Counted from the stretch's first letter, positions 33,835-42,232 are shown. The stretch: 42,297 nt of DNA from CAZSNH01 sp052388455 (GCA_052388455.1 JBQTIA010000017.1:1-42297); one strand, 5' to 3'. Program-made: numbers and translations. The notes: generated by a model from the sequence alone, not told the origin.

Positions 33835-34503
33835 ATGTTTCACGGGTTGATCGGCAGCAGCGGCGCCGACCGAGGTGGGCTAGCAGCAGCCTCTCTGTGG
33901 ACGACGGTTCGTGTCACAGCATGTGCCGCGTGCCTTGTTACGTTCGGCAACAACTTCGCCGTTGCGGTTGAACTGACCCCCGGGGAGCAGACCCGGCTTT
34001 CGGCGGGTGAGGCCGTCGTCCGCGTCAATGAAGCGCCGCGACCGGCCGATGGAGCCATTTTCGGCGCCATCGACATCCCGGCCTCGCCATCGCAGGTGTG
34101 GTCGGTGCTCTACGACTGTGCGACCGCGGCCTCGTTCATGCCAAGTCTCAAGAGCTGCACCGTCCTGAAGTCGAGCCCCGACCAGAGCTGGGACGTGCGC
34201 GAGCATCGCGTCGAATGGACATCGTTCCTGCCGGAGGTGCGCAGCGTATTCCGCTCGGAGTATCGCCGCGATGCCTCCATCCGCTTTGCACGCGTCGAGG
34301 GCGACCTGACCCATCTCGACGGCGAATGGCGGCTGGAGCCGCTGGCCGGCGGACGCGGCACCCGTCTCGTCTACGACACCCGCGTCGGCTTCCATGCCCT
34401 GGTGCCGAGTTTCATGGTGCGCGGGGCCCTGACCGAAGACATTCCGGTCTTCCTTGCGACCATCCGCACCGAAGTGCTGCGTCGCTCGCTGGCGGTTCGC
34501 TGA
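33835..34503 (+). CDS. SRPBCC (START-like) domain protein, secreted or anchored
   Basis: The 222-aa product has an N-terminal hydrophobic stretch (about 23-45). A SRPBCC/polyketide-cyclase domain follows (about 65-215): GAIDIPASPSQVWSVLYDC starts the first strand and helix, and VEGDLTHLDGEWRLEPL lies in the middle of the sheet. TRLVYDTRVGFHALVPSF leads to the C-terminal helix. Such domains bind hydrophobic ligands. GGGGAGCAGG precedes the ATG. The gene lies 107 bp before the CBS-pair gene. Confidence 0.82.
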   Translation: MFHGLIGSSGADRGGLAAASLWTTVRVTACAACLVTFGNNFAVAVELTPGEQTRLSAGEAVVRVNEAPRPADGAIFGAIDIPASPSQVWSVLYDCATAASFMPSLKSCTVLKSSPDQSWDVREHRVEWTSFLPEVRSVFRSEYRRDASIRFARVEGDLTHLDGEWRLEPLAGGRGTRLVYDTRVGFHALVPSFMVRGALTEDIPVFLATIRTEVLRRSLAVR

Positions 34504-34610
34504 GCCGAGCCGACGCTCGCGCCTGCTCTTGCGGATTGGATCGACCGGGCGCAGTATCGACGGCAGGGAAGACGGGAGGAGTGCACGCATCTCGCCAGGG
34601 AGCGCGCCTC

Positions 34611-35054
34611 ATGACGATTGTCGAAATTCTTGCCGGCAAGGGCAAGTCCGTCGTTACGCTGTGGACCAACCACACACTCGCCGATGCCGTCCGGCTGTTC
34701 GACGAGCGCAATGTCTCGTCCGAGATCATCATCGACCCGGAGCGGCGGCCGCGCGGCATCGTCACCGACCGTGACGCCGTGCACGCGATTTCCCGCCACG
34801 GCCCGTCCGCGCTGACCATGGGCGTCACCCACGTCATGACCGCACCCGTTCCCGCCTGCCGTCCCGACACCACCGTCACGCAGGCCATGCAGCGCATGAC
34901 GACGGACCGGCGTCGGCATCTGGTCGTCATGGACGGCGACGAGATGATCGGAGTCGTCAGCATCGGCGATCTGGTCAAAGTCCGCCTCGACGACGCCGAG
35001 GTCGAGGGGCGTGTGCTGCGCGATCTGGCGATGAGCCGGATGGCCGCCGAATAG
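34611..35054 (+). CDS. CBS-domain pair protein
   Basis: The 147-aa cytoplasmic protein consists of two CBS domains. The first (about 8-64) contains TLADAVRLFDERNVSSEIII and RGIVTDRDAVHAI; the second (about 73-128) contains VTQAMQRMTTDRRRHLVVMD and IGVVSIGDLVKVRLDD. CBS pairs bind adenine nucleotides or S-adenosylmethionine and act as energy or ligand sensors. No catalytic domain is attached. AGGGAG lies upstream of the ATG. Confidence 0.92.
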   Translation: MTIVEILAGKGKSVVTLWTNHTLADAVRLFDERNVSSEIIIDPERRPRGIVTDRDAVHAISRHGPSALTMGVTHVMTAPVPACRPDTTVTQAMQRMTTDRRRHLVVMDGDEMIGVVSIGDLVKVRLDDAEVEGRVLRDLAMSRMAAE

Positions 35055-35216
35055 GTAGCTGCATAGTGTGTCCCGGCGGAGGCGGTCGCGCCCCCTGTTG
35101 CCGCCGCCAGGTCCGGCGAGCCGGTAGCCTTGCGCCTCCATGCAATTGCAATTGGGCAGGCGCCATGCCAGCCTTCCCCTCGCCGGCATGTGGCCGGACG
35201 GCGAGGCATCCGCCAC

Positions 35217-35933
35217 ATGGTCGAACTGCGTGTTGCTCTCGTGACCGGCGCCAACCGCGGAATCGGGCTGGAGATTTCCCGGCAGCTTGCGCGGCGGGGT
35301 CTCATCGTCGTGATGGGAGCCCGCGATCCGGCCAAGGAACGCACCGCCGTGGCCGCGCTGGCCGCCGACAAGCTCAGCGCCGCCTCGGTTCTGCTCGACG
35401 TCGCCGATTCGGCGAGCATCGGCTATGCCGTCGCCGCCATCGACGGCCGCTACGGCCGTCTCGATGTCCTCGTCAACAACGCCGCCATCCTGATCGACGG
35501 TCCGGGCGGCTTCCAGGCCAGCCTGTTCGAGCTGACGGCCGAAACCTTGCGCCGGACGTTCGAGACCAACGTGCTCGGACCGATGCGGCTGACGCAGGCC
35601 ATCGTGCCGCTGATGCGCCGCAACGGCTACGGCCGCGTCGTCAATCTCTCCTCGGGTGCCGGCCAGCTCGCGGACATGCGCATGGGGTTCCCCGCCTATC
35701 GCATCTCCAAATCGTCGCTCAACGCGCTGACCCGTATCACGGCAGCCGAGGTGAAGGCCGATCCGATCAAGGTGAATGCCGTCTGCCCCGGCTGGGTCAG
35801 GACCGAGATGGGCGGACCGAACGCCGACCGCTCCGTCGAGAAAGGCGCAGAGACACCGGTCTGGCTGGCGACACTCCCCGACGACGGCCCAAGCGGCGGG
35901 TTTTTCCGCGACATGCACCCCATTCCCTGGTGA
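35217..35933 (+). CDS. short-chain dehydrogenase/reductase
   Basis: The 238-aa Rossmann-fold oxidoreductase has the nucleotide-binding TGANRGIG at 10-17, VNNAAI near 86, the catalytic Ser in VVNLSSGAG, and YxxxK as Tyr161/Lys165 (YRISK). The Arg38-containing GARD after the second strand suggests NADPH preference. It resembles carbonyl-reductase-like SDRs acting on aldehydes or ketones; the substrate is unknown. GCGAGGC precedes the ATG; the longer ORF start at 35130 lacks this. The stop codon is part of a large perfect hairpin. Confidence 0.9.
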   Translation: MVELRVALVTGANRGIGLEISRQLARRGLIVVMGARDPAKERTAVAALAADKLSAASVLLDVADSASIGYAVAAIDGRYGRLDVLVNNAAILIDGPGGFQASLFELTAETLRRTFETNVLGPMRLTQAIVPLMRRNGYGRVVNLSSGAGQLADMRMGFPAYRISKSSLNALTRITAAEVKADPIKVNAVCPGWVRTEMGGPNADRSVEKGAETPVWLATLPDDGPSGGFFRDMHPIPW

Positions 35934-35973
35934 TACCTTCGAGCGGAAGTTCTGACTTCCGCTCGAAGGTATC
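35932..35973 (+). terminator. perfect 19-bp-stem hairpin overlapping the SDR stop codon
   Basis: GATACCTTCGAGCGGAAGT (35932-35950) pairs without mismatch to ACTTCCGCTCGAAGGTATC (35955-35973) around TCTG. The arm begins inside the TGA stop. No T-run follows; instead a second GC-rich pair of arms (GCGCGCGG and CCGCGCGC) comes next. It probably ends or stabilises the SDR transcript, but the perfect symmetry also fits a palindromic repeat unit. Confidence 0.65.
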
Positions 35974-36150
35974 GGCGCGCGGGGTTGGCGGGGCGGCCGC
36001 GCGCGATGCAAAGCAAATACCGGCGCGCCGACCGTCAAACCATGAGCCGACAATTCTGAGCGCCGGTATGAGTGTCCGGCCGGCGGTGCAGATGTGCATC
36101 GTCACGCCGTTGTCATGCCCTCGATAGAAGAGCGTCACCGGGCTTTGCTA

Positions 36151-36175
36151 CGCCTCCCCGACAGAAGGGGAGACG
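36151..36175 (+). promoter_or_regulatory. hairpin hiding the ribosome-binding site of the GT39 gene
   Basis: CTCCCC (36154-36159) pairs with GGGGAG (36167-36172) around a 7-base loop. The stem continues with CG pairs after one mismatch. GGGGAG is the Shine-Dalgarno sequence nine bases before the ATG at 36182. Translation of the first gene of the lipid A operon may be gated by opening this stem. The structure is seen; the regulatory role is inferred. Confidence 0.45.
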
Positions 36176-36181
36176 CAGAGC

Positions 36182-37738
36182 ATGGCCGGAGCCGGCGCGA
36201 GAAGCGCAAGCAGCGCGAGAATTGCATCGGTAGCGATCGGAACATTTCAACCCGCTCCAGCGGTGCGGTCCTCCCATTGCTTTCCGAAGTCGCTTCCGAC
36301 GCTGCTCGCGGTGCTGGCGGCGATCGCGGCCTTGCGCATCGCAGCCCTAGCCTTCAACGCCACCGACCTCTTCGTCGATGAAGCGCAGTACTGGGCCTGG
36401 AGTCGCGAGCTGGACTTCGGTTACTATTCGAAGCCGCCGCTGATCGCCTGGATCATCGCAGCCTTTAAGCCGCTGTGCGGCGACGGCGAGGTCTGCGTCC
36501 GCCTTCCCGCTGTCCTCACCCATCTGGCGACGAGCCTCGTCGTTTACGTCATCGGCCTCAGACTGTCGTCCGAGCGGGTCGGATTCTGGTCGGCCGTGAC
36601 CTTCGCGACCCTGCCCGGCATCTCGGTATCGTCCGGCATCATCTCGACCGACGTGCCGCTGCTCTTCGCCTGGGCCGTCGCGCTGCTCGCCTTCGCAGAG
36701 CTGGTCGTCGTGCCAAGCGTCTCGATGTCCATCCTGCTCGGCGTCGCCCTCGGACTGGGGTTGAACGCGAAATACGCCATGGCGTACTTCATCCCGTGTG
36801 CCGCTCTCTTTTTTCTGCTGGCGCCGGCGCGTGCCGCCGTGCTGCGCACGCCGTACCTGTGGCTTTCGCTCGCCATCGCCGCAGCGGCCATCGTCCCGAA
36901 TGTCCTCTGGAACGCCGCCCACGATTTCGCGACGCTCTCGCACACGGCCGACAATGCAAACTGGTCGGGCTCGCTGTTCCACCCCGGCCGCGCGCTGGAG
37001 TTCTTCGGCGCTCAGTTCGGCGTATTCGGTCCGATCCTGTTCGGCGCGCTGATGGTGATCGCCGCCCGCGCCTGGACATCTCGGCAGAGCCTCAGCGACG
37101 AAGACCGGCTGCTGATCGCATTCTCGCTGCCGATCATCCTCGCCCTTACCGTCCAGGGCCTGCTGTCGCGAAGCCTCGCCAACTGGGCGGCGCCGGCCTA
37201 CATCGCGGCCACAGTTCTGGTCGTCTCCGTCATGATCCGGCGCAGCGACTGGGGTTGGCTCAAAGGTTCTCTGGCGATCAACTCCACCGCCGCCGTCGTC
37301 TATGCCGTGGCGCTCTCGCTGGCCGGAAAGTTCACCTTGCCCGGCGGCGATCCCTTCACGCGCACGCTCGGCAACCGCGAGATGGCAGAGGTGGTGGTCG
37401 ATGCCCTCGTGGCCCCACCCGGCGGCGAGGCCTACGCGGGGATCCTGACCGACGACCGCGACGTAACGGCGGCGCTGCTCTACTACGCCCGCAACATCCC
37501 CGTGCCCGTGCACGCATGGCGCGCCGGCGAGCGGCCGCGCAATCATTTCGAGCTGAAACGACCATTCGAGGCGGCCGAGCCGCGCCCGGTCCTCCTCGTC
37601 AGCCGCCGCGCCGATGCGGGAGGTATCGACCGGCATTTCGGCTCCGCCATCCCGCTCGGCGCCGTGCAGGTTCCCGCTGGTCGCACCGCCAAACGCACTG
37701 TTCACCTCTTTGCCCTCAGCGGCTTTCAGGGAAGATAA
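36182..37738 (+). CDS. ArnT-like GT39 glycosyltransferase (PMT family)
   Basis: The 518-aa multi-spanning protein belongs to the PMT_2/GT39 family, which transfers sugars from undecaprenyl phosphate to lipid A or other envelope acceptors on the periplasmic side. The catalytic acidic motif FVDEAQYWAW follows the first membrane helix, and YYSKPPLIAW and ISTDVPLLFAW are typical of the family. About a dozen hydrophobic segments precede a soluble C-terminal domain (from about 400). The start at ATG 36182 has a strong but possibly sequestered Shine-Dalgarno. PAP2, GT2 and LAB_N genes follow within a few bases, forming one operon for polyprenyl-linked sugar transfer. Confidence 0.9.
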   Translation: MAGAGARSASSARIASVAIGTFQPAPAVRSSHCFPKSLPTLLAVLAAIAALRIAALAFNATDLFVDEAQYWAWSRELDFGYYSKPPLIAWIIAAFKPLCGDGEVCVRLPAVLTHLATSLVVYVIGLRLSSERVGFWSAVTFATLPGISVSSGIISTDVPLLFAWAVALLAFAELVVVPSVSMSILLGVALGLGLNAKYAMAYFIPCAALFFLLAPARAAVLRTPYLWLSLAIAAAAIVPNVLWNAAHDFATLSHTADNANWSGSLFHPGRALEFFGAQFGVFGPILFGALMVIAARAWTSRQSLSDEDRLLIAFSLPIILALTVQGLLSRSLANWAAPAYIAATVLVVSVMIRRSDWGWLKGSLAINSTAAVVYAVALSLAGKFTLPGGDPFTRTLGNREMAEVVVDALVAPPGGEAYAGILTDDRDVTAALLYYARNIPVPVHAWRAGERPRNHFELKRPFEAAEPRPVLLVSRRADAGGIDRHFGSAIPLGAVQVPAGRTAKRTVHLFALSGFQGR

Positions 37739-37741
37739 GTC

Positions 37742-38569
37742 ATGCGCCCCGCCGCCGTTGCGTTCACCGACGACATCTCCGCCGATACCCGCTTCAGACG
37801 GGATTTTCTGATCGGTGCGCTTCTGATCGGATCGGGCTTTGCCTTCGTCTTCCTGACCTGGCCGGAGATTGACCTCGCCGTCTCGGAGATGGTTCGCAGC
37901 GCCTGTGCCGGCGACGATCGCAACCGGGGATGGTGCACCCAGCACGGCGTCCTCTGGCTACCGCGCTGGCTCGGGATGATCTTCTCCGCCCTGTGCATTG
38001 CTGCTTCAGTTGCGATGGTCGTCCGCGCCGTGCACCACGGCGGGCGGTGGATCGGGCGGGACCAGGCCCGGGCCGCCATCCTGCTCGCGACCTTCATCGC
38101 CGGACCGGGCGTGCTCGCCAATCTCATCCTCAAGGAGCATTGGGGACGGGCCCGTCCGAGAGAGATCGTCGAGTTCGGCGGCAGCCGGCAGTTCACCCCC
38201 GCGCTCGTGCCGGCCGCGCAGTGCTCCTCCAACTGCTCGTTCGTCAGCGGCGAGGCAGCCTCGGTCTATGCGCCATTCTTCGCCACCGCACTGCTGGTTC
38301 CGCAGGCACGCGTTGCTTTCATCGCAGGCGGCATTGCCGCCGGGTCCGCCGCAGGACTGGTCCGCATGGGCCAGGGTGGCCACTTCCTGAGCGACATCGT
38401 GTTTGCCGGCGTCTTCATGGCGATTACCGCGAGCCTGATGCACATTCTCCTGGTCGGGTTGTGGAGCCGCCCGCGCAATGCGGCATCGAGGCGGAGGCAC
38501 GGCCGTCCCGCTTACGATGGGGCCTTCCACATGCTGCCGGTGGCCGGCGCGATCGAGGAGCGGCCATGA
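37742..38569 (+). CDS. PAP2-family phosphatase with SGE in place of SGH
   Basis: The 275-aa membrane phosphatase has PAP2 motifs KEHWGRARP (131-139) and R-x5-H-x3-D (Arg208, His214, Asp218; RMGQGGHFLSD). The middle motif reads CSFVSGEAAS (Ser169-Gly170-Glu171), where classical PAP2 enzymes have PSGH. The nucleophile His214 is present; the assisting His is replaced by Glu. Context suggests dephosphorylation of lipid A or of the polyprenyl phosphate carrier (LpxE/LpxF-like role). It starts 3 bp after the GT39 gene and overlaps GT2 by ATGA. Confidence 0.87.
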   Translation: MRPAAVAFTDDISADTRFRRDFLIGALLIGSGFAFVFLTWPEIDLAVSEMVRSACAGDDRNRGWCTQHGVLWLPRWLGMIFSALCIAASVAMVVRAVHHGGRWIGRDQARAAILLATFIAGPGVLANLILKEHWGRARPREIVEFGGSRQFTPALVPAAQCSSNCSFVSGEAASVYAPFFATALLVPQARVAFIAGGIAAGSAAGLVRMGQGGHFLSDIVFAGVFMAITASLMHILLVGLWSRPRNAASRRRHGRPAYDGAFHMLPVAGAIEERP

Positions 38570-39405
38570 TCCCGGTTCCTGCGCTCCGGCTCAGCATCGT
38601 CATCCCGGCGCTCGACGAGGCCGGCAACATCGGCCGGCTGATCGACGAGACGTTTGCGGCCGTTTCAGCGGACCGGCTGGCAGAGATCATCGTCGTCGAC
38701 GACGGGAGCACCGACGCCACGGCGAGCGAGGTGCAGAGCCGGATGCGGCACCGGTCCAACCTGCGCCTGATCCGGCACGACCGCCCGGCCGGGCAGAGCG
38801 CCGCACTCCGTTCCGGCGTTCGCGCCGCGCGGGGCTCGCTGATCGCGACCATGGACGGCGACGGCCAGAACGACCCGGCCGACATTCCGCGCCTCATCGC
38901 CGCGCTGATCGGGCCTCCGGCCATGGTCGCGCTCGCGGCCGGCATCCGCACGAACCGCAAGGCCCAGGGATCGAAGCGACTCGCATCGCGGCTCGCCAAT
39001 GCCCTGCGCGACCGGGTGCTCGCGGACGGCTGCCCGGACACGGGTTGCGGCATCAAGGTCTTCCGGCGCGACGCCTTCCTCGAGCTACCCTTCTTCTGCG
39101 GGCTGCACCGCTATCTGCCGGCGCTATTCCAAACCAGCGGTCACGGCGTCGTCTACGTACCGGTTAACGACCGCGCCCGGCAGGCGGGGCGCTCGAAGTA
39201 CACCAATCTCGGCCGCGCGCTGATCGGAGTCTACGACCTCGCCGGCGTTCGCTGGCTGCGCAAGCGCGCCCGCGTTCCGGCCGTCACCGAAATCGGCAGC
39301 GCTGCCGAGTTGGATCGCCCGCGGTCGCTCGCACCGGCCATCGGCACGAGCGCAGCGCCAAGCCCGTCCCAGCCGCATGGCGCCGAGCCGGAGTTCACGA
39401 CATGA
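38566..39405 (+). CDS. GT2 glycosyltransferase, DPM1/ArnC-like
   Basis: The 279-aa product has the GT-A fold signature: LSIVIPALDEAGNIG, then IIVVDDGSTDAT and TMDGDGQNDP. The DGD carries the metal-binding Asp residues. Its fold matches dolichol/undecaprenyl-phosphate sugar synthases, but there are no C-terminal membrane helices, only a Pro/Ala-rich tail. It would load a sugar on undecaprenyl phosphate for the GT39 enzyme. Start ATG 38566 overlaps the PAP2 stop, and its own stop overlaps the LAB_N start, both as ATGA. Confidence 0.9.
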   Translation: MIPVPALRLSIVIPALDEAGNIGRLIDETFAAVSADRLAEIIVVDDGSTDATASEVQSRMRHRSNLRLIRHDRPAGQSAALRSGVRAARGSLIATMDGDGQNDPADIPRLIAALIGPPAMVALAAGIRTNRKAQGSKRLASRLANALRDRVLADGCPDTGCGIKVFRRDAFLELPFFCGLHRYLPALFQTSGHGVVYVPVNDRARQAGRSKYTNLGRALIGVYDLAGVRWLRKRARVPAVTEIGSAAELDRPRSLAPAIGTSAAPSPSQPHGAEPEFTT

Positions 39406-39725
39406 ATGAAGCCTTGCAGACATGGTGGAGCACTCTCGCCGCCCGCGATGCCGTCTGGCTCACCATCGGTCTCGTCGGGCAGGGTCTCTTCTCCGCCCGC
39501 TGGCTGGTGCAATGGGTGGCGAGCGAGAAGAGCCGCCGCTCCACCATGCCGGAGGTGTTCTGGTACCTGAGCTTCCTCGGCGGGCTGCTGGTGCTGTCCT
39601 ACGGCATCCACAAGCTGGACCCGGTGATCATCCTCGGTCAGTTCGGCGTGCTGATCTACGCCCGCAACCTGTTCTTCATCCGCAAGGACCGGCCGAGTGA
39701 TGCCGGCGTCACTCCGGCCGAGTGA
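39402..39725 (+). CDS. LAB_N-domain membrane protein (lipid A disaccharide synthase N-terminal-like)
   Basis: The 107-aa product has three membrane segments and the LAB_N signature: LVGQGLFSARWLVQWVASEK, then PEVFWYLSFLGGLLVLSYG and GQFGVLIYARNLFFI. These small proteins occur next to ArnC/ArnT-type genes and resemble small multidrug-resistance-like flippase subunits. A role in moving the polyprenyl-sugar across the inner membrane is plausible but inferred. It is the last gene of the four-gene operon. Confidence 0.88.
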   Translation: MNEALQTWWSTLAARDAVWLTIGLVGQGLFSARWLVQWVASEKSRRSTMPEVFWYLSFLGGLLVLSYGIHKLDPVIILGQFGVLIYARNLFFIRKDRPSDAGVTPAE

Positions 39726-39733
39726 GTGGACGA

Positions 39734-39809
39734 GGACACAATACTTAATTCGCCGTTCAGGCTGTCGGCACTCGTACGCATGGAGTGGCGCGAATTAAGT
39801 GTGGTGTCC
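39734..39809. repeat. REP/MITE-like inverted-repeat element
   Basis: Two 20-bp arms (39734-39753 and 39790-39809) pair with two mismatches. The core is CTTAATTCGC on one side and GCGAATTAAG on the other, bordered by GGACAC and GTGTCC. The inside has a further CACTC/GAGTG pair. I recall similar GGGGACACCATACTTAATT-type sequences near REP-associated Y1 transposases, but none is encoded here. It lies between the LAB_N and purA genes, which converge, and could end transcription from both sides. Confidence 0.65.
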
Positions 39810-39828
39810 CCGAACAACCCAGCCGCCT

Positions 39829-41121
39829 TCAGTCCAAGAACGGGTCCTTCATCAGGATGGTGTCCTCGCGTTCCGGCGAAGTCGAAAGCAGCGTCACCGG
39901 GCATTCGATCAGCTCTTCGATGTGGCGGACGTACTTGACCGCCTGCGCGGGCAGATCGGCCCACTTCCTCGCGCCCCGAGTCGACTGCGACCAGCCCTCG
40001 AACGTCTCCCAGATCGGCTGCACCTTGGCCTGGGCGTTCTGGCCGGCGGGGAAGCGGTCGACGCGCTCGCCGTCGAGCCTGTAGCCGACGCAGACCTTGA
40101 TCTCCTTGAACCCGTCGAGCACGTCGAGCTTGGTCAGTGCGATGCCGTCGATGCCGGCCACCTTGGTCACCTGACGAACGAGCACGGCGTCGAACCAGCC
40201 GCAGCGGCGCTTCCTCCCGGTCACGGTGCCGAACTCGTGGCCCCGCTTGCCGATCTCCTCGCCGATATCGTCGGTCAACTCGGTCGGGAACGGCCCCGAG
40301 CCAACGCGCGTGGTGTAGGCTTTCGCGATCCCGAGCACATAGCCGACGGCGCGCGGCCCCATGCCGGAGCCGATGGCCGCCTGCGCGGCGACAGTGTTGG
40401 ACGAGGTGACGAAAGGATAGGTCCCGTGATCGATGTCGAGCAGCGCACCCTGCGCGCCTTCGAACAGGATACGTTTGCCCGCCTTGCGCGCACGGTCGAG
40501 CAGGTCCCAGGTCACGTCCATGTAGGGAAGGATTTTCGGTCCGATCTCGGCCAGCTCCGCCATCAGCTTCTCTTTGGCGATCTGCTCGCGGCCGAGACCT
40601 GCGCGCAGCGCGTTGTGATGCACGAGGATGCGATCGACCTTGGCGCCGAGCGTCGACTGATTGCGCAGATCCTGCACGCGGATCGCGCGCCGGCCGACCT
40701 TGTCCTCGTAAGCCGGGCCGATACCGCGGCCTGTCGTGCCGATCTTGCCGGCGCCCGCCGCCTCCTCGCGGAAGAGGTCGAGCTCGCGGTGCAGCGGCAG
40801 GATCAGCGTCGCATTCTCGGCGATGCGAAGGTTGTCGCGCGAGATGGCGACGCCCTGCTTGCCGAGCTTTTCGATCTCGGAGCAGAGCGCCCAGGGATCG
40901 ACCACAACGCCGTTGCCGATGATGCCGAGCTTTCCCGGCCTGACGACGCCGGACGGCAGCAGGGAGAGCTTGTAGGTGTTCTCGCCGATGACGAGCGTGT
41001 GGCCGGCGTTGTGGCCGCCCTGAAATCGCACGACGATGTCGGCGCGCTCCGACAGCCAATCGACGATCTTACCCTTGCCTTCGTCGCCCCACTGGGCGCC
41101 GACCACGACCACGTTCGCCAT
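39829..41121 (-). CDS. purA: adenylosuccinate synthetase
   Basis: The 430-aa enzyme makes adenylosuccinate from IMP, aspartate and GTP in AMP synthesis. It begins MANVVVVGAQWGDEGKGK, with the P-loop-like GDEGKGK, and contains QGGHNAGHT, GTTGRGIGPAYEDK and GAQGALLDIDHGTYPFVTSS. VTGRKRRCGWFDAV is in the C-terminal part. The length matches the family. Start ATG 41121 has GGAAGG upstream; longer in-frame extension to 41259 is not conserved. A GC-rich hairpin sits in the leader. Confidence 0.97.
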   Translation of the reverse strand: MANVVVVGAQWGDEGKGKIVDWLSERADIVVRFQGGHNAGHTLVIGENTYKLSLLPSGVVRPGKLGIIGNGVVVDPWALCSEIEKLGKQGVAISRDNLRIAENATLILPLHRELDLFREEAAGAGKIGTTGRGIGPAYEDKVGRRAIRVQDLRNQSTLGAKVDRILVHHNALRAGLGREQIAKEKLMAELAEIGPKILPYMDVTWDLLDRARKAGKRILFEGAQGALLDIDHGTYPFVTSSNTVAAQAAIGSGMGPRAVGYVLGIAKAYTTRVGSGPFPTELTDDIGEEIGKRGHEFGTVTGRKRRCGWFDAVLVRQVTKVAGIDGIALTKLDVLDGFKEIKVCVGYRLDGERVDRFPAGQNAQAKVQPIWETFEGWSQSTRGARKWADLPAQAVKYVRHIEELIECPVTLLSTSPEREDTILMKDPFLD

Positions 41122-41141
41122 TCTCGCCTTCCACACGAAGA

Positions 41142-41164
41142 GGCCCCGGCAACACGCCAGGGCC
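41142..41164 (-). promoter_or_regulatory. GC-rich hairpin in the purA leader
   Basis: On the minus strand, GGCCCTGGC-GTGTT-GCCGGGGCC forms a 9-bp stem with one wobble pair, about 20 nt before the purA ATG. No T-run follows. It may influence translation or be the end of an upstream transcript. The role is not determined. Confidence 0.35.
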
Positions 41165-41306
41165 CCGAGCACTCTGTTGCAATCCGTTATAGCGCAGATT
41201 CGGACGCTGCAACCCCGAAACACCGCCCATTTTGCCGCTTTGCCGCCGATCGTGAGCACGGGCTAAAGAGCGATCGATCACCCCCTGCAAGGGTCCAGTC
41301 CCCACC

Positions 41307-42227
41307 ATGCTCGAACGCCTGAAGCGGCCAACACCATGGAACGCCTATCTCTTCCTCGTCGCCGTGATGGCGACCTGGGCGGGCAACCATGTGCTCGGCA
41401 AGTGGGCCAACGGCCATATCCCGCCGATGACGCTGTCCTTCTTCCGCTGGTCGCTGGCCGGGCTCATCATGCTGCCGCTGGCCTGGAGCAGCCTGATGAA
41501 GGACCGCGCCATCATTGCTGAGAACTGGCCGCGCCTGCTGCTGCTCGCCCTGCTCGGCAGCGGCTACTACAATACCCTCCAGTACATCGCGCTGACCGAA
41601 ACGAGCGTGACCAATGCCGCGATCCTGAATTCCTGGGCGCCGGTGCTGATTGCCGGGGCCGGGGCCGTCGTTTTCGGAGACCATTTGCGCCGCAGCCAGA
41701 TCGGCGGACTGATGCTGTCGCTCGCGGGCGTGCTGGTGATCATCCTGCGTGGCGACCTCGCCGCGCTGGCGACGCTGAGCTTCAACCGCGGCGACCTCGT
41801 GATGCTGTTCGCGACCGGCATGTGGGCGCTCTACACGACACTGCTGCGCATCCGGCCGCCCATCTCGACGCTGAGCTTCGCGGGACTGACCTACGCCATC
41901 GCAGGACTCGCCAATCTGCCGCTCGCGGCCTACGAGCATTCGAACGGGCAGCACGTGGACTGGTCGTGGGGCGTGGTCGCTGCCATCGGCTACGCGGGCA
42001 TTCTCGCCAGCGTGATCGCCTACTCCCTCTACACCCGCAGCGTGGAGATCATCGGCGCGACGCGCACTGGCGCATTCATCCACCTGATCCCGCTGTTCGC
42101 CAGCCTGATGGCCGTGGTGCTGCTCGGCGAGCAGCCGGCACTCTATCACGCCGCCGGGTTTCTCATGATCCTGACTGGCGTGTGGATTGTCGCCCGTCCG
42201 GCCAGCACGCCGGCGTGTCCGGCGTAG
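41307..42227 (+). CDS. EamA/DMT-family transporter
   Basis: The 306-aa inner-membrane protein has about ten hydrophobic segments in two EamA repeats. The first holds WAGNHVLGKWANGHIPPM and SFFRWSLAGLIMLPL; the second holds GDLVMLFATGMWALYTTLLR and GATRTGAFIHLIPLFASL, with LGEQ near the end. DMT members export metabolites or amino acids; the substrate is not predictable here. It is divergent from purA and followed by a hairpin terminator. Confidence 0.9.
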   Translation: MLERLKRPTPWNAYLFLVAVMATWAGNHVLGKWANGHIPPMTLSFFRWSLAGLIMLPLAWSSLMKDRAIIAENWPRLLLLALLGSGYYNTLQYIALTETSVTNAAILNSWAPVLIAGAGAVVFGDHLRRSQIGGLMLSLAGVLVIILRGDLAALATLSFNRGDLVMLFATGMWALYTTLLRIRPPISTLSFAGLTYAIAGLANLPLAAYEHSNGQHVDWSWGVVAAIGYAGILASVIAYSLYTRSVEIIGATRTGAFIHLIPLFASLMAVVLLGEQPALYHAAGFLMILTGVWIVARPASTPACPA

Positions 42228-42232
42228 GACAG

